From positions 3,966,501 to 4,030,500 of the forward strand of contig NZ_CP047030.1 in the NCBI RefSeq assembly GCF_009796825.1: 64,000 nucleotides of DNA. Direction: 5' to 3'. A program made the position numbers and the translations under genes. Of this stretch, positions 1-8,716 are shown in pieces (position 1 is the stretch's first letter; each line of letters opens with the position of its first letter). The notes under the pieces were generated by a model that was not told the origin of the DNA, did no database searches, and was given only the letters and a program-made list of their open reading frames with translations. The DNA comes from Algibacter sp. L3A6. Its GTDB lineage: Bacteria > Bacteroidota > Bacteroidia > Flavobacteriales > Flavobacteriaceae.

Positions 1-1268
1 CAAAAAGTACCTTTGAAAAGTATATAATAAATATCGACTTATCTAACCTTAATGAGGTCGATATGGACGAGCAATCTCAAACCGATAAATACAGCATGCT
101 TGATGTTGTAGATTTAAATACGGCTATGGACTCGTTAATTGTTAAGCAGAAAAACGAAAATGCTGGTCTTGCTAAAAATTTAATTAATCGCTCTAGCGTT
201 AATAAGATTTATAGAAATACTAAAAAAGATATCGACACTATTTACACAGGCCCTATTCTAGATGTTTTTGAAACTTCGGATAAAATAAAAATGGTAGAGC
301 TTACATTAAAAGGTGCGGCAAGTACACAACAAACTATATCTCAAAAAGTAAAATCATATAAAATAGCTAAAACCAACTTTAATAGACATATTATTTCGTT
401 TCACGAAAAATTCGCTCTCGGTATAGCTTGTATTATTCTATTCTTCGTTGGTGCTCCTTTGGGTGCTTTAATTAGAAAAGGTGGTATTGGTTTGCCAATG
501 GTTATTGCTATTTTACTATTTTTAAGTTATCACTTTATTGGTATTTTCGCTACAAACTCTGCTAAAACTGGTGATGTCAATCCTGTTTTAGCTAGTTGGT
601 TTTCTACTCTTATTATGCTGCCATTAGGTGTTTATTTAACCAAACGTGCTACAGCAGATAAAGGCATTTTTGATTTAGGAAGTATTACGGAACCGCTTAA
701 AAAATTACTCAAAATAAAAGAAAAAGATAGCGTAGATTTTAGATTCTTAGGCGGCTATAAAAATGAAGAGCTTCTTGATGTGGTTAAAAATTATGAAGCT
801 TTAGGTCACGATGAAAACTGCCGATACGAAGCGCTTAATATTTTAAATGAACGCGGACAAAGCATTAAAGACTTACAAGAAGCGAACAAAATAACAATTG
901 ATAGTAAATACGATGCCTCTGAAAAGATTGTAAAAGATTATAGAGACCATAGTAAATTTGCTATTTTTCTTTATGGAACAGGTGCTGTATTACTTATCCT
1001 CTTCTTCGTATTTAAAAACAATAAATTATTACCACTCGCTACAGCCTCTATACAATTAAGCATTGTATCCTTTGCGCTGTATGCTATTTACTATTTAAAA
1101 TCTATTTTAAATTTGAATAGTTTTTACCACTATATAAACAAAAAAGCACGACGTCCTAACGTAGGTTTACTTATTCTAGGATTACCGCTTTACATGATTA
1201 CTTACCCTTTATTGAATGATAAATTAAAAGAAGACTTAAAACGTTTTTGTTTAGATTCTTTAAAGTAA
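1..1268 (+). CDS. LptF/LptG-family permease, 5' truncated by the window edge
   Basis: The reading frame is open from base 3 and the first in-frame ATG is at 63, but no stop precedes it, so the gene starts outside the window. What is visible (about 420 residues) has a soluble middle part and hydrophobic segments near residues 120-140, 145-165, 180-195, then a C-terminal set near 300-320, 330-345 and 365-385 of the ATG-numbered protein. This fits the YjgP/YjgQ (LptF/LptG) family, inner-membrane subunits of the LptBFG transporter that extracts lipopolysaccharide. Which of LptF or LptG it is cannot be decided. The ribB-like gene follows after 15 bases, an arrangement I recall as common in flavobacteria. 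Family call good; exact subunit unsure. Confidence 0.8.
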   Translation, partial: KSTFEKYIINIDLSNLNEVDMDEQSQTDKYSMLDVVDLNTAMDSLIVKQKNENAGLAKNLINRSSVNKIYRNTKKDIDTIYTGPILDVFETSDKIKMVELTLKGAASTQQTISQKVKSYKIAKTNFNRHIISFHEKFALGIACIILFFVGAPLGALIRKGGIGLPMVIAILLFLSYHFIGIFATNSAKTGDVNPVLASWFSTLIMLPLGVYLTKRATADKGIFDLGSITEPLKKLLKIKEKDSVDFRFLGGYKNEELLDVVKNYEALGHDENCRYEALNILNERGQSIKDLQEANKITIDSKYDASEKIVKDYRDHSKFAIFLYGTGAVLLILFFVFKNNKLLPLATASIQLSIVSFALYAIYYLKSILNLNSFYHYINKKARRPNVGLLILGLPLYMITYPLLNDKLKEDLKRFCLDSLK

Positions 1269-1283
1269 CACTATTTATAAAAA

Positions 1284-2444
1284 ATGATTACAGAACCTAT
1301 GAGCAAAGCTTCTAATCCAGATATTAAATTAAATACCATTCACGATGCTATTGAAGACATTAGAAATGGAAAAGTTATTATCGTTGTTGATGATGAAAAC
1401 AGAGAAAACGAAGGTGATTTTCTTGCTGCAGCAGAAAAAGTAACTCCAGAAGTAATAAATTTTATGGCAACCCATGGTCGTGGATTAATTTGTGCACCAT
1501 TAACAGAAACACGTTGTAAAGAACTTGATTTAGGTATGATGGTACGCAACAACACAGACCCTATGGAAACTGCCTTTACGGTTTCTGTAGATTTACGTGG
1601 TAATGGAGTAACTACTGGTATTTCGGCAGGAGATCGTTCTAAAACGATACAAGCCTTAATTGATCCAGATACAAAACCACATGACCTAGCGAGACCAGGA
1701 CATATTTTCCCATTAGTTGCTAAAGAAGGGGGAGTTTTAAGACGTACCGGACATACAGAAGCTGCTATTGATTTTGCACGCCTAGCAGGTTTAGAGCCCG
1801 CTGGTTTTATTGTGGAAATTATGAACGAAGATGGTACCATGGCACGTTTACCACAACTGTTTGAAATTGCTAAAAAACACGATATTAAAATTGTTTCTAT
1901 TGAAGATTTAGTGGCTTACAGAATGCAACACGACTCTTTAATTGAGAAAAAAGAAGATTTTGAAATTGAAACACGTTTTGGAAGTTATAGATTGCGAGCT
2001 TACAAACAAACTACAAATAACCAAGTACATATTGCTTTAACAAAAGGTTCTTGGACGGATGGTGAAGCGGTACCAACCAGAATAAACTCTACACTTATAA
2101 ATAACGATATTTTAGGAACGCTTACTAACAACGTAGATGCGCAACTAGAAAACATGTTTAATGTTATTAATAAAGAAGGAAAAGGTGCTATTATCTTTAT
2201 AAATCAAGAATCGCAATCGATGAATATTTTAAGCCGATTAGCTTTTTTGAAAGATAACCAAAATGGTGAATCGGTTACTAAGGCTCCAAAAATAAATATG
2301 GACAACCGTGATTTTGGAATTGGTGCTCAAATATTACACGATTTAAACATACATAAACTACTCTTAATTTCTAATACCGAACAAACCAAACGTGTTGGTT
2401 TAATTGGTTACGGTTTAGAGATTGTTGATTATGTGAAGTATTAA
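1284..2444 (+). CDS. ribB: 3,4-dihydroxy-2-butanone-4-phosphate synthase with degenerate GTP cyclohydrolase II-like tail
   Basis: Riboflavin synthesis: converts ribulose 5-phosphate to 3,4-dihydroxy-2-butanone 4-phosphate plus formate in the cytoplasm. The N-terminal ~210 residues carry the RibB signature, including DDENRENEGD, the THGRGLIC segment, AGDRSKTI and RPGHIFPL, and the RTGHTEAA block. Residues ~215-386 align in position with the RibA half of RibBA enzymes (RFGSYR at its start), but the cysteine zinc-binding motif and the GDxxGSxRCDCG-type segment of GTP cyclohydrolase II are absent, so this half is probably not catalytic. The start at 1284 is taken; a second ATG at 1299 is possible. 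It is followed by a clear terminator at 2465-2501. Confidence 0.9.
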   Translation: MITEPMSKASNPDIKLNTIHDAIEDIRNGKVIIVVDDENRENEGDFLAAAEKVTPEVINFMATHGRGLICAPLTETRCKELDLGMMVRNNTDPMETAFTVSVDLRGNGVTTGISAGDRSKTIQALIDPDTKPHDLARPGHIFPLVAKEGGVLRRTGHTEAAIDFARLAGLEPAGFIVEIMNEDGTMARLPQLFEIAKKHDIKIVSIEDLVAYRMQHDSLIEKKEDFEIETRFGSYRLRAYKQTTNNQVHIALTKGSWTDGEAVPTRINSTLINNDILGTLTNNVDAQLENMFNVINKEGKGAIIFINQESQSMNILSRLAFLKDNQNGESVTKAPKINMDNRDFGIGAQILHDLNIHKLLLISNTEQTKRVGLIGYGLEIVDYVKY

Positions 2445-2464
2445 TTTCACAAATTAATTGAACT

Positions 2465-2501
2465 AAAAAAGGCTTTAAATTTAAAATTTAAAGCCTTTTT
2501 T
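2465..2501 (+). terminator. Rho-independent terminator after ribB
   Basis: AAAAAGGCTTTAAATTT pairs with its near-exact reverse complement, ending in a run of T. It lies 20 bases after the ribB stop, between convergent genes, and its A/T symmetry lets it also serve the minus-strand aminotransferase. Confidence 0.85.
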
Positions 2502-2536
2502 ATGTTTGTGTTATTCTACTATATTGTATTTATAGC

Positions 2537-3730
2537 TTATAATATACTTTTAATGAGTTCTGCCATCTTATTTGCGCGTTCTTTAACTTCCTCCTCTGTC
2601 CATGAAAGTTTTATTAAACATGATATGTTTCTTGAAATATAATGATCAGATTTTTCGAATGTTTTTGTTTGAAGATACTCTAATCCTTCTTTTACTTCTT
2701 TAGAAATAGGAAACAACGATTTTAAATTCTTTAAATGATCCCATTTACGAATATAATGCCAGTTGTTATCAAAATAATTCCAACACGCATCTACTCCACT
2801 ATTTTTAAAGGCTTCTATTACTTTTCTAGAAGTTTCTAAATCTGGTAAAAAGAAGTTTAAAAATGCGCAACTTTCTACACCTCCTTCTGGAACGGTTCTA
2901 AAAACAACTTCTGGAATGGTTGATAAAGCTTCACGTATAATATTAAAATTACGCCTTTGTATATCTAAAAACTCTGGTAAACGTTTTACCTGAGCTAAAC
3001 CTACCGCAGCATGTAATTCTGATATTCTAAAATTGTATCCTAAAAAAGGATGTGTTTCTGCTCCTCTATCGCTACCAATATGATCGTGACCGTGATCACT
3101 ATAATGATCGGCATTGGTATAATATTTCTCGTTATTAGTGATTACGGCTCCACCTTCTCCACAGGTTATGGTTTTTACAAAATCGAATGAAAAACATCCA
3201 AGATCTCCAACGCTACCTAATGGTTGTCCGTTAAAAGTTCCGCCAATGGCTTGGCAAGCATCTTCTACTAAAAGTAAGTTATGCTTTTCTGCAATAGCTT
3301 TAAGCGCATCCATATTTGCCATACTACCACACATTTGAACTACCATAATGGCTTTTGTTTTTGGTGTAATGGCTGCTTCTACAGCTTCTGGGTTTAAACC
3401 TAAAGTATCGTCAATATCTGCTAAAACAGGAATAGCACCAAGCATCATTATAGCTTCAAAACTAGCTACAAAGGTGAAGGTTGGCATAATAATCTCATCT
3501 CCTGCTCCAACACCTGCAGATCCTAAAGCGACCGATACAGCAGCTGTACCACTTGATACTAGTTGTACGTGTTTAGATTGAAAGGTGTTTTGTAGTTCGC
3601 TTTCTAAGGCTTTGGCTTTCCAATGCCCTTTACGCATACCATCGAAACCATAGCGCATTAAAACGCCATTGTCTAAAACATCGTTTACTTCTTGTTTTTC
3701 TAATTCTCCAAATAATTCGAATCCTGGCAT
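2537..3730 (-). CDS. DegT/DnrJ/EryC1/StrS-family PLP aminotransferase
   Basis: A 397-residue fold-type I PLP aminotransferase of the sugar-aminotransferase family. Seen: the N-terminal MPGFELFGELEKQEV start typical of one subgroup, the EDACQAIGG loop that holds the phosphate and pyridine ring (Asp-Ala-Cys-Gln), and FDFVKTITCGEGG, whose lysine should form the Schiff base. Members normally aminate keto-sugars for surface glycans. The opening sequence resembles the subgroup that includes 8-amino-3,8-dideoxy-octulosonate transaminase (KdnA), but no KdnB-like dehydrogenase is next to it, so the substrate stays open. Monocistronic: the convergent ribB terminator is behind it and the nitroreductase is 149 bases upstream. 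Confidence 0.85.
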   Translation of the reverse strand: MPGFELFGELEKQEVNDVLDNGVLMRYGFDGMRKGHWKAKALESELQNTFQSKHVQLVSSGTAAVSVALGSAGVGAGDEIIMPTFTFVASFEAIMMLGAIPVLADIDDTLGLNPEAVEAAITPKTKAIMVVQMCGSMANMDALKAIAEKHNLLLVEDACQAIGGTFNGQPLGSVGDLGCFSFDFVKTITCGEGGAVITNNEKYYTNADHYSDHGHDHIGSDRGAETHPFLGYNFRISELHAAVGLAQVKRLPEFLDIQRRNFNIIREALSTIPEVVFRTVPEGGVESCAFLNFFLPDLETSRKVIEAFKNSGVDACWNYFDNNWHYIRKWDHLKNLKSLFPISKEVKEGLEYLQTKTFEKSDHYISRNISCLIKLSWTEEEVKERANKMAELIKSIL

Positions 3731-3879
3731 ATTATTATTGTTTTATCTTTTTATTCTATGTTGGACGGTTACTTCTGCGTTAGGGATTGAACGGCTTGTT
3801 TGAAATCCTTTTTGTTTTCCTTAAAAAACAAAAAGATTGAGTAGTGAAAGCCCGACCCTTGTGGTAACGCCCAAAGATA

Positions 3880-4509
3880 TTAAATTTCTATAACGGTTTG
3901 GTTAATTGATTTTCTAACTTTTTTTAGGGTTGAAAACATATCGTCGTCGGCGCGATATCCTACAGGTAGGATTAATACGGATTTTAATCCTTTTTCGCCG
4001 AGTTTTAATATTTGATCATATTGTTCAGGTATAAAACCTTCCATTGGGCAAGCATCTATGTTTTCTATGGCGCAAACCGTCATGAGGTTACCAAGAGCAA
4101 TATAGGCTTGGTTTTTAGACCAGCTTTGGCGTTGCTCTACAGTTTTTTTCTGCATCATACCTTGGAGTTGCTCACGGTATGGGTTTAAGATACTTTCGGG
4201 CGTGTTACGTATGGTTTTTATGTTGTTGTAATAGTCGATAACATCGCTATCTTCTATGTTTTCTTGAATGCATATTACTAGTAAATGCGAGGCGTTTACC
4301 ACTTGGGGTTGATTGTAAGAATGCGGTAACAGGCTTTCGCGAAGTGTTTTGTTTTTTACAATAACTAAATTTAAGGTTTGTAAACCAAAAGAAGTTGCGG
4401 TTAAGTTAAAGGCCTCTTTTAACGTATTTAACTTTGCTGGTGTTAGTGTTTTGCTAGCGTCGAACTTTTTGGTTGCATAACGCCATTGCAACTGTTTTAT
4501 AATATCCAT
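3880..4509 (-). CDS. Nitroreductase-family NAD(P)H oxidoreductase
   Basis: A 209-residue FMN-dependent nitroreductase-like protein of the NfsB type. Seen: QLQWRYATKKFD near the start (the Arg-x-x-x-Lys FMN phosphate contact region), SFGLQTLNLVIV, a middle helix region ending in ENIDACPMEGF, and a C-terminal LPVGYRADDD segment that matches the usual family order. Such enzymes reduce nitroaromatics, quinones or flavins using NAD(P)H; the physiological substrate cannot be read from the sequence. Length is normal for the family. The gene stands alone on the minus strand. Confidence 0.85.
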   Translation of the reverse strand: MDIIKQLQWRYATKKFDASKTLTPAKLNTLKEAFNLTATSFGLQTLNLVIVKNKTLRESLLPHSYNQPQVVNASHLLVICIQENIEDSDVIDYYNNIKTIRNTPESILNPYREQLQGMMQKKTVEQRQSWSKNQAYIALGNLMTVCAIENIDACPMEGFIPEQYDQILKLGEKGLKSVLILPVGYRADDDMFSTLKKVRKSINQTVIEI

Positions 4510-4694
4510 TTAGTTTTACTTAATTGTTCTACAAAAGTAAGGTTTTATAAGTTTGTTTTTTTTGAATTAGCTAGGAAATGTTAGTGTTATGGGATTTGTT
4601 GATTTTTATTCAAAATTTATTTTTATTGTTTTAGTCTAAAAATGAATAGGTTATAAACTAGTTTTAAAAATAATTGAAAAAAACTTTATTTTTA

Positions 4695-4726
4695 TTTGAA
4701 TACATCGAAAAAGGCTCTTATATTTG
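4695..4726 (+). promoter_or_regulatory. Bacteroidota-type promoter of tRNA-Ser
   Basis: TTTG at 4695-4698 and TATATTTG at 4719-4726 are separated by 20 bases, matching the known Bacteroidota housekeeping pattern TTTG...TAnnTTTG. The -7 element ends 36 bases before the tRNA. Confidence 0.6.
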
Positions 4727-4762
4727 CACCCGCATTCAGGGAATAACCTGATGAGGCACTCA

Positions 4763-4847
4763 GGAGAATTGGCAGAGTGGTCGAATGCGGCAGTCTTGAA
4801 AACTGTTGAGGGTTACACCTCCGGGGGTTCGAATCCCTCATTCTCCG
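4763..4847 (+). tRNA. tRNA-Ser (anticodon UGA)
   Basis: Acceptor arms GGAGAAT (4763-4769) and ATTCTCC (4840-4846) pair fully, with discriminator G4847. The anticodon stem GCAGT/ACTGT encloses the loop CTTGAAA, giving anticodon TGA at 4797-4799, which reads UCA (serine). A long variable arm (about 4808-4824) and the T-arm GGGGGTTCGAATCCC support a class II serine tRNA. CCA is not encoded. The open reading frame that spans this site is a shadow. Confidence 0.95.
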
Positions 4848-4850
4848 CAA

Positions 4851-4889
4851 AAAACCTCGTAAGCTTTATGTTTACGAGGTTTTATTTTT
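4851..4889 (+). terminator. Rho-independent terminator after tRNA-Ser
   Basis: AAAACCTCGTAA (4851-4862) pairs with TTACGAGGTTTT (4872-4883), followed by ATTTTTTT. It begins three bases after the tRNA. Confidence 0.85.
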
Positions 4890-4957
4890 TTATAGTGTTA
4901 TATTAGGTACCGTAGGCTATTATTTAATACGGTTCTATATTAAAAATAGGTATATAA

Positions 4958-4992
4958 AAAACCCTCTACTTTCATTACTTAGTAGAGGGTTT
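4958..4992 (-). terminator. Rho-independent terminator of the gntR-SDR-fucU transcript
   Basis: AAACCCTCTACT and AGTAGAGGGTTT form a 12 bp stem with a ~10 base loop. On the minus strand it is followed by TTTTTATA, 28 bases past the fucU stop. Confidence 0.8.
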
Positions 4993-5020
4993 CTATTTTT
5001 TATTATTGATTTTAAGACTT

Positions 5021-5455
5021 TTAAAAATTACTTTCCTCCTCCATTTTTACTACACCTACCGTTAATATTAAATTAGCGAAGCGACGTTGTTCTCCTGTTT
5101 GAATAATTAACGTGGTATTGGGATCTCTAATTTTATCATAGAACGTCCAACGTTCCATTTCATCCCAAGATACTTCTCCTAATAATTTTTTATAAGCATT
5201 GTGTATATCGGCATTTGCTTCGGCAGGCTTTTCCATAACTATTGCACCTTGAACTGGGCAAACTTCTAGTATGCCCTCCAGCACTGTTATAGCATCTAAC
5301 AAGCCGGGTTTAAAGTTTAAATGCACAGTGGTTGAGTTTGGTCCCGTCATGGCGCCAACGGGTAAATTACCATCTGCAATTACTACTTGTGCAAAATGGC
5401 CCGAACGTGCCAACACCTCCATAATTGTTGGGTGTATTACTGGCGTTTTTAACAT
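5021..5455 (-). CDS. RbsD/FucU-family sugar mutarotase
   Basis: A 144-residue cytoplasmic protein of the RbsD/FucU family, which interconverts anomers of monosaccharides (L-fucose mutarotase, D-ribose pyranase). Seen: the N-terminal HPTIMEVLARSGHFAQVVIAD block with the family's catalytic histidine in SGH, the following DGNLP, a central ERWTFYDKIRD, and QTGEQRRFANLILTVGV, which matches the FucU C-terminal TGERxxYxNxxL pattern. It is the last gene of the gntR-SDR-fucU unit, 67 bases after the SDR. No KdgF-type cupin is visible in this alginate locus, so this protein may help ring-open or anomerise unsaturated uronates (inference). Substrate not fixed. Confidence 0.8.
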   Translation of the reverse strand: MLKTPVIHPTIMEVLARSGHFAQVVIADGNLPVGAMTGPNSTTVHLNFKPGLLDAITVLEGILEVCPVQGAIVMEKPAEANADIHNAYKKLLGEVSWDEMERWTFYDKIRDPNTTLIIQTGEQRRFANLILTVGVVKMEEESNF

Positions 5456-5522
5456 CGACTATATTTTACAACGATTAGTTATTTATACTTTTAGAGTTTA
5501 ATCTTTTCAATTTTCAAAAGAA

Positions 5523-6293
5523 CTACATATTGTAAACACCTCCATTAATGTCTAATGTCGCTCCTGTTATAAAACCATCGTACTCTGATGCTAAATATAA
5601 AACAGCTCTAGCTACATCTGCTGCATTACCAGCACGACGAATTGGAATACCTGAAATTGTTTCATCAGCCGATTCTTTCGTTGTGTGCGTATTATGAAAT
5701 GATGTTCCAAGGATAAGCCCTGGAGCAACCGCGTTAACTCGAATTCCTAGTGGCCCTAGTTCTGTTGATAGCGCTCGAGTAAACGTTAGTATAGCGCCTT
5801 TACTAGTCGCGTAAACTAATGAACCTGGATGCCCGCCTTTACGACCCGCAAGTGATGCCAAATTAACAATACTACTATTAAGGTTTTTTGCTAAATAAGG
5901 TGCTGCAGCTCGCGTTACAAACATCATGGATGTCATGTTGATATCCATAACTTTATGCCAAAACTCAGCCTCCATTTCATTCAGCATTTTACGTGCTACA
6001 AGTGAACCAGCGTTATTAATAAGAATGTCTATTCCGCCCAGTACTTCTATTGTTTTATCAACTAGTGAATTTGCATGAAATTCTTTTGTTAAATCGCCAC
6101 TGATAGCAACGGCTTTTTGGCCTTTATTTTTAGCGTATTCCACTAATTCGTTTGCCGTATCTGCACTAGAAAAATAGTGAATAGCAACATGGGCTCCGTT
6201 ATCAATAAAGTGTTTAGTGATAGACTCTCCAATCCCTTGCGCCCCAGCAGTTATGAGTACGTTTTTTCCGCTTAATTTGTTATTTTTTATCAT
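5523..6293 (-). CDS. SDR-family NAD(P)-dependent oxidoreductase, likely uronate (DEH) reductase
   Basis: A classical short-chain dehydrogenase of 256 residues. Seen: TAGAQGIG cofactor loop near residue 15, NNAG near 91, an active-site serine in NLASLAG and YATSKGA giving the Tyr-x-x-x-Lys pair near residue 161, and the C-terminal DINGG. In alginate loci an SDR usually reduces 4-deoxy-L-erythro-5-hexoseulose uronate (DEH) to 2-keto-3-deoxygluconate; family members also include gluconate 5-dehydrogenases, and a gluconokinase domain lies nearby, so that role is an alternative. Cytoplasmic, no signal peptide. It lies 155 bases after gntR and before fucU, and is probably co-transcribed with both. 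Confidence 0.85.
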   Translation of the reverse strand: MIKNNKLSGKNVLITAGAQGIGESITKHFIDNGAHVAIHYFSSADTANELVEYAKNKGQKAVAISGDLTKEFHANSLVDKTIEVLGGIDILINNAGSLVARKMLNEMEAEFWHKVMDINMTSMMFVTRAAAPYLAKNLNSSIVNLASLAGRKGGHPGSLVYATSKGAILTFTRALSTELGPLGIRVNAVAPGLILGTSFHNTHTTKESADETISGIPIRRAGNAADVARAVLYLASEYDGFITGATLDINGGVYNM

Positions 6294-6448
6294 ATTATTC
6301 TTATATTGATTGAGCTGATATTTTTAAAATTATCGCTTCATATATTTTCATTTTAATGTATTCAATACAAGTGCGGAAGTAGAAACAATAAAGATTTAAA
6401 TCGTTTTTTTAGTCACGCATATTTGTTCTTTATTTTATTCTTTCAGTG

Positions 6449-7159
6449 TTAACTAACGTCGCAATACTCGTATAATAATTTAAAATGCTCTTTCATTCTT
6501 TTTTCGGCTAAATCTGGATCTTGATCCTCAATAGCGTCATAAATTTCGGTATGCTCTCTTATTCTCAATTCATCTAAAGTATCATAATCTTTATGGTACT
6601 TTTTAAAATCTACAATAATCTGAGGCGTTATACCAATCATAATTTCATTCATTGTAACATTTCCGCTTGCTTTTGCTATTGCTAAATGAAACAATAAATC
6701 TTCTTGAACTGCATCTTCTCTCGCCAATAATTTTGCCTTGTGAGCATTTAAGGCCTTCTTAATTCTTTTTAAATCGGCATCTGTACGTCTATTTGCAGCA
6801 AGCCTAACTGTTTTTAATTCTAGTAAAATTCTAGTTTCTACCAATGATTTGAAATTAGGAATACCTAGACTTAAAATATCTTCTACCATACCATTCATGG
6901 CGATAGTACCAATGTTTGCTACAAATGTTCCACTTTGTGGCATTGAGATTAATATCCCATATGATTCTAATTTAAGAATAGCTACCCTTACACTTCTTCG
7001 GCTAACATCAAATTTTTCAGCCAATACACGTTCTGCGGGTAATTTGTCTCCTGGTTCTAAATGCTTACTAGTTATTAAATCACTTATTTGAGAGATTAGC
7101 TTTTTAACAATACTAGTAATTTCTTGATTTTCATTTTTAGAAAGCACATTTATGTTCAT
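6449..7159 (-). CDS. GntR/FadR-family transcriptional regulator (FCD domain)
   Basis: A 236-residue regulator. The N-terminal winged helix-turn-helix (about residues 14-80) has the GntR hallmark LEPGDKLPAERVLAEKFDVS. An all-alpha FCD ligand domain follows (about 95-225) with the conserved pattern of His in FHLAIAKASGN and REHTEIYDAI that typically binds a metal and a sugar acid or carboxylate. A longer frame begins at a GTG at 7183, but that start would lie inside the operator; ATG at 7159 is preferred. It probably represses its own unit, the susC-susD unit and the PL7-led unit through the three shared operators, with an alginate breakdown product as inducer (inference). Confidence 0.88.
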   Translation of the reverse strand: MNINVLSKNENQEITSIVKKLISQISDLITSKHLEPGDKLPAERVLAEKFDVSRRSVRVAILKLESYGILISMPQSGTFVANIGTIAMNGMVEDILSLGIPNFKSLVETRILLELKTVRLAANRRTDADLKRIKKALNAHKAKLLAREDAVQEDLLFHLAIAKASGNVTMNEIMIGITPQIIVDFKKYHKDYDTLDELRIREHTEIYDAIEDQDPDLAEKRMKEHFKLLYEYCDVS

Positions 7160-7175
7160 ATAAATCAAATTAAAT

Positions 7176-7198
7176 TGGTACACCAGATTGGTTCGCGA
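7176..7198. promoter_or_regulatory. Candidate GntR operator upstream of gntR
   Basis: TGGTACACCA (7176-7185), spacer GAT, then the weaker copy TGGTTCGCGA (7189-7198). The first half is identical to the half-site of the perfect operator at 17917. It lies 17 bases upstream of the chosen ATG, suggesting autoregulation. Confidence 0.65.
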
Positions 7199-7247
7199 AA
7201 TTATTAAATTTATACCATTTACAAAAACAAAACATATTATATTCTGT

Positions 7248-7300
7248 ATTAGAAAAATAAAAGGTTACCCTTCCCCTTCCACCCTCAGGTCGGGTAACCT
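7248..7300 (-). terminator. Rho-independent terminator after susD
   Basis: AGGTTACCC (7262-7270) and GGGTAACCT (7292-7300) form a 9 bp stem with a 21 base loop. On the minus strand the stem is followed by TTTTATTTTTC. It ends the susC-susD transcript 47 bases past susD. Confidence 0.85.
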
Positions 7301-7347
7301 AATACAACTAATCCAACACTAATTTCTTTTATTTATAATCTTATAAT

Positions 7348-8706
7348 TTAATACCCCGTATTTTGAGTAATTACACCATTTGTAGCAGTAATTTCTGTAC
7401 TTGGAATAGGGAATATATAGTAGTTACTAGAAATAGTTTGTCCCATTTCGGCATCCACAGTTCCTGTTCTAACTAAATCAAACCATCTATGCCCTTCCAA
7501 AGCCAACTCTACTCTTCTTTCTTTTTGAATAGCAACATCAACATCAGCTTGCGTTGTTGCAGTACCTACTAAAGAGGTTAACCCTGCTCTAATTCTAATA
7601 GCATCTAAACCTGCTAAAATAGTTGCAGATTGCGCTCCTGTTGCATTTGTAGATTCATTTAAAGCTTCTGCATACATTAGGATAACATCAGATAATCTCA
7701 TTTCTATAAAGTCCTGATCGCTGTTACCTCCAGTGTACTTCACTCCTTTTCCAGCCGCGGCATCAATAGTTAAAGCTTTTCTTAAATCTGTACCTCCTCC
7801 AGCAGCACTACTAGCATCGAAAGCAGCTGTTAAACGCGGATCTAAAGGTGTAAGTGATTTTGTGTCATTTCCTGCAAACCATCCAACAAACGTAGATGAA
7901 GACGACGTACCATCGGCATTTGGAATTGAAGATGATAATTGAGTTGCAAAAATGATTTCTGAACTTACATCCGTAACAACATCAGCAAAATTAGGTTCTA
8001 AAGTTATTCCTTCAACTGCGGCATCGCTAATAACCGTTGCAAGCGTTGATGTTGCATTGGTATAATCACCTCTGTACATATACACTTTTCCAAGGAATGC
8101 TTTCGCTGCAATTTGAGATGCTCTACCTGTTGCTAATCCGGAATTAGTTAAACCTGCTATGGCATCTTGTAAATCAGGAATAATAACATTATTGTAAACA
8201 TCGGCAATTGGTTGTCTTGTTAAATCTACATCAGGAATCTCTGACACGGATGGCTGAGGCGTTAGAATTACAGAAACATCACCAAAAATCATGACTAACT
8301 TAAAGTAAGATAATCCTCTTAAAAATTTAGCCTCATTGACTTGAGTAGCATCTAATGAATTTTCAATAACATTATTAGCACTTAAAATTGCTTTATACAA
8401 ATTACTATAAACTGGGCTAAAAAAAGCTCCCGCCATATCGCCTCCTCCTAGATCGGAGTCATAAGTATCTATTGAAGTATGCGGATTTTCTAACATTAAC
8501 ATATTGTCTGCTCTAAAATCACCCATAACCAATTGCGGCATGGCAACGCCTGTTTGATAGTAATATGCTGCATTTAAAACCGGTTCGAACTCTACCAATT
8601 TACTTGCCTCTAAATCTAATTCAGGTGATTGTTCCAAATCATTATCACACGCTGTTAGCAACAACATAGCTGCTAATACTGTATATATCGTTTTTATTTT
8701 TTTCAT
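7348..8706 (-). CDS. SusD/RagB-family surface glycan-binding lipoprotein
   Basis: A 452-residue SusD-like lipoprotein. Seen: signal peptide with lipobox LLLTAC (Cys20), TPR-like helices in the first ~230 residues (AKAFLGKVYMYRGDYTNA is typical), and the C-terminal SusD block with FIEMRLSDVILMYAEALNE and RRVELALEGHRWFDLVRTG. It sits on the outer membrane as the lid of the SusC channel and binds oligosaccharides, here presumably alginate oligomers given the flanking PL7 lyases. It is 10 bases after susC and ends at a strong terminator. Slightly shorter than many SusD proteins, but no segment appears missing. Confidence 0.95.
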   Translation of the reverse strand: MKKIKTIYTVLAAMLLLTACDNDLEQSPELDLEASKLVEFEPVLNAAYYYQTGVAMPQLVMGDFRADNMLMLENPHTSIDTYDSDLGGGDMAGAFFSPVYSNLYKAILSANNVIENSLDATQVNEAKFLRGLSYFKLVMIFGDVSVILTPQPSVSEIPDVDLTRQPIADVYNNVIIPDLQDAIAGLTNSGLATGRASQIAAKAFLGKVYMYRGDYTNATSTLATVISDAAVEGITLEPNFADVVTDVSSEIIFATQLSSSIPNADGTSSSSTFVGWFAGNDTKSLTPLDPRLTAAFDASSAAGGGTDLRKALTIDAAAGKGVKYTGGNSDQDFIEMRLSDVILMYAEALNESTNATGAQSATILAGLDAIRIRAGLTSLVGTATTQADVDVAIQKERRVELALEGHRWFDLVRTGTVDAEMGQTISSNYYIFPIPSTEITATNGVITQNTGY

Positions 8707-8716
8707 TTTCTCTTAA

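Noticed and set aside
4724..4906. 60-codon open frame covering the tRNA-Ser region
   Set aside because: It lies over a complete tRNA gene and its terminator; coding is implausible.
7160..7183. N-terminal extension of the GntR regulator from a GTG start
   Set aside because: That start falls inside the operator, and the internal ATG at 7159 gives a normal family N-terminus.
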